DNA from: Deltaproteobacteria bacterium
Lineage (GTDB): Bacteria; Desulfobacterota; Syntrophia; Syntrophales; UBA8958
Direction of reading: 5' to 3'
Length of the DNA: 48,177 nucleotides
NCBI GenBank assembly: GCA_029561465.1
Contig: JAKQIZ010000007.1
Coordinates: 1 to 48,177 of the forward strand
Shown here: piece by piece, positions 1 to 8,143 of the stretch
How the letters are laid out: every line of letters begins with the position of its first letter
How positions within the stretch are numbered: the first letter of the stretch is position 1
Position numbers and translations under genes: made by a program
Notes under the pieces: generated by a model
What the model was told of the DNA's origin: nothing
What the model saw: only the letters and a program-made list of their open reading frames with translations
Databases searched by the model: none

Positions 1-1808
1 CCGAAGGCCGAAGAAAACAGTTGCAGCCAGATGCCCGGGCCTTCTCTCTTCAGGGATTCCAGACGCCCTTCCGCCGCCAGGCGCTCGTATTCAAGGGGAC
101 GCTCGTGACGCATGGCCTCCAGGCGATAGCGGCCGGTGAACACATTCGGCTCCAGGGGAAACTTGTTGGGAACGAGATGGTTGTTGAAGAAATGGATAGT
201 AAAGATGAAGATCGCGGCCAGAAAAGCCTCTTCGGAGTGCACTACCGTGGCCACATTGATCATCCAGCCGGGCATGAGATAGGAGGCGAGTTCCGGAAAC
301 CAAAGGACGAACCCGGAACCGCCGATGGCAGTCATGCCCCAGAAGACGGCAAAAAAATCAAATTTTTCCCAGTAGGTCCAACGGTCGAACCGCGGCATCT
401 CCGCCCCGCCGAAAAACCATTTGAACATGCCGATGACGTCCCGTAGATCCTTCAGATTTGGGAAGAGGGAATCGGGACCGAAAAGCCGCCCCAACCACCC
501 TTTCATCTTCCCTCCCGGGAAGAGAAACCGCAGGGACAGCCACAGGGTATAAAGGAAAAGACCACAGAGGACCAGGGCCGCCACGCGGTGGCAGATGCCG
601 GCCCGATAGGCGCCTCCCCAGATATTGATCATGATTTTCGCCCAGGGGGAGTCGTAATACTTCAACGGGAATCCCGTCATCACCAGGGTAAAGAAGGAGA
701 GAATCAACAGGACGTGCATGATCCTTTCCTGCATGGAGAAACGCTGGATCTGCTTTTCCTCCCGGCACTCGGGCAGGAGGTGCTTTTCCACGAACCCAGC
801 TTTGGCCTCCGCGCACTTGTCGCGATAAGTACGCCACCACCAGAGAAGCGTATGGAGCCAGAAGAAGGCGAAGGTGCCTCCCAGCAAGGTAATCATGAAG
901 GCATTTGTCCAGTAGAGCACGGGGTGCCGCTTGGCATCCAGCGGATCGGGATGGGCAACAAAGGAAAGAAAACGGTCGTGGAAGCCCTGGTGGCAAGTGC
1001 CGCAGGCCTCCTTCATCCGGTCGGGATGCATGGCGGACAGCAGATGACCCCGAGGCAGGATGTTGTGGCCGCGGTGACAGTCGGCGCAGCCGGCCACCCG
1101 CTGGGGATAACCGATGTTGAAGACCTTGCCGTGATAGGTGTCGTCGAAGGTGGTTACGGCCTGTGTGGAAAAGCGGTTGCGCTTGTCCATCTTCGCGTCG
1201 TTATGACAGGAACGGCACCGGCGGGTGTAATTTTCCCGGGCAGCGGCAACATCCCTCTCCAGGGTGGGATCGTAATAAGGGGTGTCGTGCAGTCCGTGAC
1301 AGTCCACGCATGAGGCGGCATCGGCGTTTCCTTTGAGAAAAGAACCGCTGTGCCCCAAAAGCACATAATCCTGGGAATCATGGCACTGACAGCAATTATC
1401 CACCGCCGCCTTCTCGAGCTCCACCCCGGATTTCCGGATGGCGTGGATATCGTGATGGCAATCCTGGCACTGGAAATTCAATTTTAGATAATGGACATTC
1501 TTCTTGAAACGGGAGGCGATGTCACGGTGGCAGCTCGCACAATTCACCGGCGCCGGCGCGCTTTCGCCCGTCATATGGCGACCCAGGTCGCTGATTTCTC
1601 CATGACAGCTCACACAGGTGTTCTTACCGTGTGCCGAAGCGAGAAAGTCCTGTTTATGAACATTTTCATCATGACAGGACTGGCATTGGTGGATCAGCAC
1701 CTTTGTCTTCTCAACAGCCGCCAGGGAGAGATGGGCGGGGGTGAGCAACCAGCCTGCCAGGCAGAGCATCAACAGGAATCGGTGGGCGGTGGCCGGGATC
1801 CTGATCAT
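1..1808 (-). CDS. Multiheme cytochrome c / cytochrome b561-type membrane fusion protein (3' end beyond window)
   Basis: Open minus-strand frame from ATG at 1808 (MIRIPATAHRFLLMLCLAGWLLTPAHLSLAAVEKTKVLIHQCQSCHDENVHKQ...) to the window edge. About nine CXXCH motifs by manual translation, then hydrophobic segments (YWTNAFMITLLGGTFAFFWLHTLLWWW, RIMHVLLILSFFTLVMTGFPLKYY). Missing from the ORF track because it has no stop in the window. ATGA overlap with the upstream gene. Confidence 0.85.
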   Translation of the reverse strand, partial: MIRIPATAHRFLLMLCLAGWLLTPAHLSLAAVEKTKVLIHQCQSCHDENVHKQDFLASAHGKNTCVSCHGEISDLGRHMTGESAPAPVNCASCHRDIASRFKKNVHYLKLNFQCQDCHHDIHAIRKSGVELEKAAVDNCCQCHDSQDYVLLGHSGSFLKGNADAASCVDCHGLHDTPYYDPTLERDVAAARENYTRRCRSCHNDAKMDKRNRFSTQAVTTFDDTYHGKVFNIGYPQRVAGCADCHRGHNILPRGHLLSAMHPDRMKEACGTCHQGFHDRFLSFVAHPDPLDAKRHPVLYWTNAFMITLLGGTFAFFWLHTLLWWWRTYRDKCAEAKAGFVEKHLLPECREEKQIQRFSMQERIMHVLLILSFFTLVMTGFPLKYYDSPWAKIMINIWGGAYRAGICHRVAALVLCGLFLYTLWLSLRFLFPGGKMKGWLGRLFGPDSLFPNLKDLRDVIGMFKWFFGGAEMPRFDRWTYWEKFDFFAVFWGMTAIGGSGFVLWFPELASYLMPGWMINVATVVHSEEAFLAAIFIFTIHFFNNHLVPNKFPLEPNVFTGRYRLEAMRHERPLEYERLAAEGRLESLKREGPGIWLQLFSSAF

Positions 1809-2563
1809 GGTTTCCTCCGTTTGTTCCATTCCTGCCACGCCGCCATCCCTCCCTCCAGCCGGTACAGCTTTTCCAGACCCTTGCGGTGCAGATAGCCCGC
1901 GGCAAGAAAAGACCGGCTGCCGTCCTGATCGATGAGGAGCAGTGGGCGGTCCAAATAGATGTCCTGATAGGTATTGTGCAGAGAGGCCAGCGGCACGTTG
2001 ACGGCACCAGCAATGCTTCTCGATTTGAAATCCGCGGGCCGGCGAAGATCGACCAGCAGTGCCGAACTGTTGGCGGCCAGCCAGCTCTTCAGCTTTTCCG
2101 GTTTTACGGCCAGACCTTTTATCCGCGGGATCCGGTCGATGGTCTCTACCTCGAATCCGGATCTTTTCCAGGCCGTAAGCCCTCCCTTCAGGAAATAGAT
2201 CTTTTTGTAACCCCTGGTGCGGGCGGTCTGCACCAGTTCACACCCCGGAGCGGCGGTGGCATTGCCGTCGTAAAAGACTATCTTCGTCTCCCTGTCCCGG
2301 GGCCACTCTTCCGCCTTCGCCACCCCCTCTCCGCACTCCATGCAGAGCGAAGAGGGAATACGGGTGTCCAGGCATTCCAAATTACTTGCCACATTGATGA
2401 ACACGATCTTCTCGCGGTTGTCCAGCATCCAGACCACGGCCTGTGGTTCGACGAGCGCCGGCTTTTCGTCCGCAGCAAGGACGGCGGCCGGTATTCCCAG
2501 GCTCAGGACAAACAACAGTACCGCAATCATTGTCATTCCGTTATATTTCCTCATGACGCGCAC
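1805..2563 (-). CDS. Exported protein with two rhodanese-like domains, catalytic Cys apparently absent
   Basis: Signal peptide; rhodanese-like blocks (FLKGGLTAWKRSGFEVE; LLVDLRRPADFKSRSIAGAVNVPL...LEGGMAAWQEW). Active-site loops read VFYDGNATA and LLIDQDGSR. Confidence 0.8.
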   Translation of the reverse strand: MRVMRKYNGMTMIAVLLFVLSLGIPAAVLAADEKPALVEPQAVVWMLDNREKIVFINVASNLECLDTRIPSSLCMECGEGVAKAEEWPRDRETKIVFYDGNATAAPGCELVQTARTRGYKKIYFLKGGLTAWKRSGFEVETIDRIPRIKGLAVKPEKLKSWLAANSSALLVDLRRPADFKSRSIAGAVNVPLASLHNTYQDIYLDRPLLLIDQDGSRSFLAAGYLHRKGLEKLYRLEGGMAAWQEWNKRRKP

Positions 2564-2576
2564 CGGTTATTCTCCC

Positions 2577-4565
2577 TTACTCATAAGACGGCGTGCCCTT
2601 CAACCCCCACGACTCATACTGGGGTACGGCATTGGGATCTTTGAGCTGGGGATAATCGTCCTTGAGCATTCCCCGGAGATTCTTTATGGTCATTTTGTTG
2701 AAAAATGACGCCGTATCGCTGTGGCAGTCGCCGCATCCCTCACCGGCGCCTTTCGTCCCGTATGCCTGTTTCTTCGCCAGGGGGATGACGCCGTGTTCGA
2801 CGCCGTACATCACCGGCGGCCCCGGCAGTGGTGTCGCCTTCAACCCCTGGGTACCGGCCTGATAAACCCGGTCCGAAACGAACACCACCTCCCGGAAACC
2901 CAGTCCGGTCAACTGGCGCGACATCTTAATAATATCGTCATCCTTCACCACTGTCCAACGTTTCCCCTTATCCCCCCCCGGGAGACCCACCGTCAGCACC
3001 GACAAACCCGGAACGGCTTTCACCGCCTGAGCCACATACCTCAGGGGAATGGGACGGATCTCGCCACCGGCCTGTCTTTCTCCAAACCATTGCAGGTGTT
3101 TGGGAACGACGGGGGTATATTGCTCCCCCGCATCACCCTGTTTTCCCAATCTGGCCAGCCAGGGTTTCCAGGGTTCCTTTGCCGGGCGGTCGTAATCGGG
3201 AAGCCAGCGGACTCCCTCCAGATTGTCGGCGGTATAGCCGGTTTCCTGTCCGGCGCTCATGTCCAGGACCGCCATGCCCCTTCCCGGCTGAGCCACGCTG
3301 TGACAGCCACCGCAACTTATGAGATAGGTATGGAAGGACGCCTTGGCAAATTTGGCGAGATGCTTCTTCTGGGGATTTCTGGCCTCCCGGGAGGTCCTGG
3401 AAAGCGGCGCCGCATAACGGCCGCCGCCATGGCAGCCGACACAAGTTCTCATGCCCATTTCATCAAGATCATCCCGGACGGTATTGAGGGTGGAGTTTCC
3501 CTTGGCAATCTGATGGCGGAGACGTTCACTTGAGGATTTTCCCGCCAGGGGGTGACAGTCCGTACACGTCATGCCGGCGCGAAGATGAGCGTCAAATTCC
3601 GGATCGTGGCGTCCGCCGGTATTCTTGGCCTCTCCCTCGCCATGACACTGCAGACAATTCCGGTCGGCGACATGCTTCCTGATCACCTGACCCCGCAGAC
3701 GACCCTCCGGGGCGAACAGGCGCCGGTCCGTCCACCGGTAAGCCGTGACAGGCCGTTTGGAGAGATTCCACGTGCCCTCCCGGAAACCGGGATCACTGGG
3801 TCCCGCTCCCGGCCGGCTGTAAGTGAAAACAGCGCCACTGATTCTGCCGAGGCCGGCGCCGGCCGTGGCAGCCCAGCGGTAGTTGCGCCGGTTGAGCTGC
3901 TCATTCCGCTCGCGTAAACCGTAATCCGGCTTGTGGCAGAGGAGACAATCCGCCTCCACCACCCCGCTTTCCCGGAACCGGCTCTTTCCGTCCGGAGTCC
4001 AGAGAGAGCTGTAATCACCGTCGAATTTTTCTTTGCTGTGTTTTTCGCCCGCAGCGAGATTCCGGGTGAGGTCCGCCCGTCCTCCGGCGTCTCGGCCGTA
4101 TTCCATGGGTCCGCCGCCGGGATGGCACCAGCCGCAGGCCACGGCGGCAACCTTGCTTTTCCCTTCATATTTGCCGCCACCGATCCAGTCGTAGGTGGAT
4201 AGATCTATCTGCCGGAGATCCGTGTTTTTTTTGGCCGCCAGCCGGGCGGCGGCAGCCGTGGGGAGCCAGCGACCGAACATCCCCGGCGAAAGATGCCAGC
4301 GCCGCCTGGCGTCGAAGCGATCGTTTATCTTGTCGAAACCCTGCTGGAAATGGTATCCTATATTAATAACTGAATAATTATGGCATACACCGCAGGTTTT
4401 TCTGGGACTGTAGGGGTCGGAGTCGTTACGACCCGGGCTGATCCTGTCCCCCCGTTCATTTTTCAGCCAGACATCCCGATGCGTCCCAGCCGCCGCCTCT
4501 CCTGACCAGGAGATACCCAGGAAGATCATTACGAAGGCTATAATGAGGAGGTCAATTTTTTTCAT
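2577..4565 (-). CDS. Octaheme c-type cytochrome, exported
   Basis: Signal peptide plus CGVCH, CGWCH, CLLCH, CLQCH, CTDCH, CVGCH, CGGCH, CGDCH. Confidence 0.88.
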   Translation of the reverse strand: MKKIDLLIIAFVMIFLGISWSGEAAAGTHRDVWLKNERGDRISPGRNDSDPYSPRKTCGVCHNYSVINIGYHFQQGFDKINDRFDARRRWHLSPGMFGRWLPTAAAARLAAKKNTDLRQIDLSTYDWIGGGKYEGKSKVAAVACGWCHPGGGPMEYGRDAGGRADLTRNLAAGEKHSKEKFDGDYSSLWTPDGKSRFRESGVVEADCLLCHKPDYGLRERNEQLNRRNYRWAATAGAGLGRISGAVFTYSRPGAGPSDPGFREGTWNLSKRPVTAYRWTDRRLFAPEGRLRGQVIRKHVADRNCLQCHGEGEAKNTGGRHDPEFDAHLRAGMTCTDCHPLAGKSSSERLRHQIAKGNSTLNTVRDDLDEMGMRTCVGCHGGGRYAAPLSRTSREARNPQKKHLAKFAKASFHTYLISCGGCHSVAQPGRGMAVLDMSAGQETGYTADNLEGVRWLPDYDRPAKEPWKPWLARLGKQGDAGEQYTPVVPKHLQWFGERQAGGEIRPIPLRYVAQAVKAVPGLSVLTVGLPGGDKGKRWTVVKDDDIIKMSRQLTGLGFREVVFVSDRVYQAGTQGLKATPLPGPPVMYGVEHGVIPLAKKQAYGTKGAGEGCGDCHSDTASFFNKMTIKNLRGMLKDDYPQLKDPNAVPQYESWGLKGTPSYE

Positions 4566-4581
4566 CCGGATGAGCCATACA

Positions 4582-5823
4582 TTATCTGTTAATGGGCTTC
4601 GGGATCACGATCAGACGCTGATTCTCTTTGGAGCCGCCTCTGATCATCGTTTCCACGTCAAGAAAACGGGCCCGTTCGACGTGGCAGACATCGCAATTGC
4701 GGGTCCGCTCGGTACGTTTGCGGATGTTGTGCACCGGCGAGTCCCAGTAATTGGGCAGGGCGTCGAAATTCTCCATCTTAATCCCAGCCTTGACAAAGGT
4801 TTCCCGGACAGTGGGGATGAGACGCAGGGTGGTCAGGGTCTTCCGGTCCCTGGGATTCAGTCCCAAAAGCAACACCGGCTGGGAGGTGGCGCCCTTGCCG
4901 GCATGGCAGTCCTGGCACTGGCGATATGAGGTCGCGGTGTGACAACCGTAGCAGCTCACCTTGTCTTTGTGGCGCTTGTGGGATACCCGGGCCGTCAATT
5001 TCCCCTCCTGACCCAGTTTATGACAGTTACGACATGAGGGACGATCCCTGACCTCCTGCTTTGTCGCATAGGCTGTACCGTCGCCGTGGAATTCCGCTTT
5101 TTTATGGCAATCCATGCAGGCCATGCCCTTCTGGTAATGGACGTCGGGACTGCCGCCGTATTCTCCCGTATATTCAGGATAAACCCGGCCGCCATGACAG
5201 AAGGCGCAAGTTTTGCTCTCATCCTTCTTCACAAATTTATGCCGTTGAAACAGCCCCAGACCGATCCCGCCGATGGGTGGGGATTTCACGTGACAGTCGC
5301 CGCAGGAGGCGTGACAACTCCGGCAGGATTGCTCGAACACCTTCTTGTCGAAGGTTTTGAGTTCCTCCGGGGAAAACCTCGGCATGACGCCGTTTCTCTG
5401 TCCGGCAGTAGTGTAATGAAGTGATTTTGAATAGTTGTCTGCTATCTGACGGTGACACATCCCACAGGTGCGCAGATTATCGGAGGGTCGTTTGACCAGT
5501 CCCTGGTGTGCCGCTTCCTTGCCCTGCCCTTTTTCATTGCCTTTATGGCACAACCGGCAACCCATGCGGAAATGGGGATCCTTCTTGAGCAGATCCTTAT
5601 CCACCAGATAGCCCTTGTACATGTCTTCCGCCCTAACTGGCGGAGGCGCTCCCGCTCACCCCTCCCCCTCTTCCCCGGCGGTGACCGCCGGCTGTTTGTA
5701 GAGGGACTTCATCACCGCGTCGCTGGTGTGGCACTGGACGCAACTGCTGGCCTGAACCGGAATGACGGCGACGGACAGGGAAAAAAAGAAGAGCAGCACA
5801 TACAGGGTAACTGTTGATTTCAT
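4582..5823 (-). CDS. Eleven-heme c-type cytochrome with in-frame TGA at codon 56; candidate selenoprotein or interrupted gene
   Basis: ATG at 5823: MKSTVTLYVLLFFFSLSVAVIPVQASSCVQCHTSDAVMKSLYKQPAVTAGEEGEG[TGA]AGAPPPVRAEDMYKGYLVDKDLL..., same frame as the listed 346-aa ORF. One CXXCH before the TGA and ten after. Hairpin TCCGCC-AGTTAG-GGCGGA 12-29 nt after the TGA. Confidence 0.7.
5627..5658 (-). promoter_or_regulatory. Candidate SECIS element downstream of in-frame UGA in multiheme cytochrome
   Basis: UGA (minus 5658-5656), 11 nt, then 6-bp stem UCCGCC/GGCGGA with loop AGUUAG. Confidence 0.45.
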
Positions 5824-6217
5824 CTATCCTCCCATGTCTTCTTTAATAATATTTTTACATAAAGCACGGTAAAAAGTCAAAGTAATTCCGGGTTCCGGAC
5901 GGATTTTTGCCGCCCGTTGACATGATATTGCCATTGCCGGTAACTGATTCGGAACCGGCATCGGTATGGAGAACCTCGCCCGCTACATCATTCGGGCGCC
6001 TTTCTCACAGGATGCAGTACCTGGATCAGGAGGGGACGATTACATCGAAGCATAACGCAGCGAAAAAAGAGGCGTGCCGGAAAGGTCTGTCCAAAAAACA
6101 CCTCAAAATGCCTACCAGACTGGCAAGTCGCACAGAAAGAGAGCAGATGACGCCAGCAGGATCACCGCCGATCCACTTGCTGTGTATCCGCCCCTGGTTT
6201 TCCGATGGAAATATCCC

Positions 6218-6246
6218 TTGACACGAAAATACCGCGCTCCTATACT
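6218..6246 (+). promoter_or_regulatory. Sigma-70-like promoter for the plus-strand redox operon
   Basis: TTGACA (6218-6223), 17-nt spacer, TATACT (6241-6246). Confidence 0.65.
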
Positions 6247-6419
6247 CTAACCCATCAGAAGTAATGACTTATCAAACCGCTTTTCCACAGGGTCGCTTCC
6301 GGGGTATTCGCCCTATGTATTTTTCATCATTTGTCTTATGGACAAATGGAGTTCAATTCATTATCATAACCATCAAGAAACTTTCAAAGACGTCAAAATG
6401 CAGAGAGAAGGGGGGAAAG

Positions 6420-6836
6420 ATGATGAAAAGATTCAAGTATCCACTGTTCATCGCCGCGGCGCTGCTGGGCGTGTTCCTGGCCGCCGCCGTTTTTGCCGGG
6501 CATCCCGAAATACCGCGCATTTCTGTCGAAGAACTGAAGCAGCTCGTCGACGCCAAAGCCGAGGTTATCATTCTGGATGCCCAACTGAAGGAGATCTATG
6601 ACCGGGGGCATATCCGGGGGGCGGTGTCGTTTCCCTGGAAAGCCGAGGTCACCGATGCCGATGTGCCGATGTTTGCGAAGGATAAGCTGATCGTCACCTA
6701 CTGTGATTGCGGCCCCGGCGAATCGGACAGCGCCGATCTGGCCTTTCAGTTGCAGGGCCTCGGGTTCACGAATGTGAAGGTATTGGCCGATCCTGCCGTC
6801 AGGGGTTGGAAAAAGGCCGGCTATCCCATGGAGTGA
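6420..6836 (+). CDS. Exported rhodanese-like protein with active-site cysteine(s)
   Basis: ATG at 6420 after a GA-rich RBS; signal peptide MMKRFKYPLFIAAALLGVFLAAAVFAG; rhodanese pattern VIILDAQLKEIYDRGHIRGAVSFPW and IVTYCDCGPGESDSA. Confidence 0.85.
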   Translation: MMKRFKYPLFIAAALLGVFLAAAVFAGHPEIPRISVEELKQLVDAKAEVIILDAQLKEIYDRGHIRGAVSFPWKAEVTDADVPMFAKDKLIVTYCDCGPGESDSADLAFQLQGLGFTNVKVLADPAVRGWKKAGYPME

Positions 6837-6844
6837 GGTGCGAA

Positions 6845-7336
6845 ATGACGAAAAAGATCCCCATGCTATTACTGATCTTGGTGGGCGCCGCCGGCCTCGC
6901 CTTCTTCAGCGCCGTACCGGTCAGCCATTCCCAGCCTGAACCGGAGGGTTATGCCGGAGCAAACGCTTGCGCGATGTGTCACAGCGAGTTGACGGCCGGC
7001 TGGAAGACAACCCGCCACGCCCGGGCATTTGACACCCTGAAAAAGAAATCCCAGGAAAAACTCCCGGCTTGCGTCAAGTGCCACGTGGTGGGCTTCGAAA
7101 AACCCGGGGGATATGTGGATCAGGAGTTGACCCCCGAGCTGGCCGGGGTGCAATGCGAGTCCTGTCACGGACCGGCGGCCGCCCATGCCGCAAACCCGGC
7201 TAACAAGAAAGGTCTGATCGATCCCGGCGAAAAGACCTGTCGGGAATGTCACACCCCGGGGCAGGATCCGAAGTTCGACTATGCCGGTAAGAAACGCTTC
7301 GTCCACGGCGAAAGCGGGAAAGGAGGGGTTAAATAA
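6845..7336 (+). CDS. Tetraheme c-type cytochrome (cytochrome c554-like family)
   Basis: Signal peptide and four CXXCH (CAMCH, CVKCH, CESCH, CRECH); GVQCESCHGPAAAH pattern. Confidence 0.85.
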   Translation: MTKKIPMLLLILVGAAGLAFFSAVPVSHSQPEPEGYAGANACAMCHSELTAGWKTTRHARAFDTLKKKSQEKLPACVKCHVVGFEKPGGYVDQELTPELAGVQCESCHGPAAAHAANPANKKGLIDPGEKTCRECHTPGQDPKFDYAGKKRFVHGESGKGGVK

Positions 7337-7341
7337 ACGAA

Positions 7342-8061
7342 ATGAATAAAAGACCGTTGTCAATCCGGGGACTGCTGATTGCCCTGGCGCTGTTCGTCAT
7401 GACCGGCGCCGCCTTTGCCGCCGACAGCCTGCGCATCTCGCCCGTTCGGATCGAATGCGGCTTGATTGAGGAAGGGACGCCGGCGACCATGGTGGCCGTC
7501 GTGGAGAATATCAGCGGCAAAGAGGTGCGGATCACCGGCATCAGGACCAATTGAGCATGCACTGAGAGTGTGCTGGGACAGCACACCTTGCAGCCGGGAG
7601 AAAGAACGGAGCTGAAGGCCGTTTTCGACACCAAAAACGCCCCCGGCCCTTTTGAAAAAATCACCACCATCCAGACGGACGCCCCCGGACAGGAACAGAT
7701 CGAACTGGTCATGGCCGGCACGGTCAAAGAAGCGCCGGGGCCGAAGATCGCGGTATTGCCCCGCCGAACGGACCTGGGCGCCGTCAAGCCGGGGGAAGCG
7801 AAGCAGGTGAAAATCACGGTGACCAATCCGGGAGAACTGCCGCTAACAATCACCGCGGTGAAAGTCAGGCCGGGCGGCGCCATTGCCGCAGCGGCCGGAG
7901 CGTTGCCGGCGCAGATCGCCGCGGGACAGAAAGCCGAGCTGATGCTGATCATTTCCATCGGCAGACCCGGAACGTTTACGGAGCGCATTTCTCTGCAATC
8001 AAACGCCAAGAACGCCCCCAAAAGCGGTTTTGTGCTGATGGTTTCCGGCCGGGCGGAGTGA
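7342..8061 (+). CDS. DUF1573-like exported protein, predicted selenoprotein (Sec encoded by TGA 7552-7554)
   Basis: ORFs 7342-7554 and 7570-8061 share a frame: ...ISGKEVRITGIRTN[U]ACTESVLGQHTLQPGERTELKAVFDTKNAPGPFEK... DUF1573-style repeats; U falls on the first Cys of the usual SCGCT motif; perfect 7-bp hairpin downstream. Confidence 0.85.
7552..7592 (+). promoter_or_regulatory. Putative bacterial SECIS element (DUF1573-like gene)
   Basis: UGA 7552-7554; stem GTGTGCT (7568-7574) / AGCACAC (7580-7586), loop GGGAC (7575-7579); possible outer TGCA/TGCA pairing (7558-7561 with 7589-7592). Confidence 0.75.
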
Positions 8062-8143
8062 GTGCGGCCGGAATGATTCAAGAAGCGGAAAGAAGAAGAC
8101 TTTTCAACAAAACGTGGAAAAGAAAAAAACAAGGAGAAAGGTT

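Noticed and set aside
358-996. Long antisense/overlapping ORFs across the window (e.g. 358-996 minus, 588-1313 plus, 14363-15934 minus, 17401-18876 minus)
   Set aside because: They lie opposite well-supported genes, have low-complexity R/P/G-rich translations typical of GC-rich shadow ORFs, and no recognisable domains.
1805-1808. TGA ending the double rhodanese considered as a possible Sec codon
   Set aside because: It is an ATGA start/stop overlap with the downstream cytochrome gene, and the protein already ends naturally after the second rhodanese domain.
5907-6221. 104-aa ORF in the divergent intergenic region
   Set aside because: No RBS, no recognisable domain, overlaps the predicted promoter.
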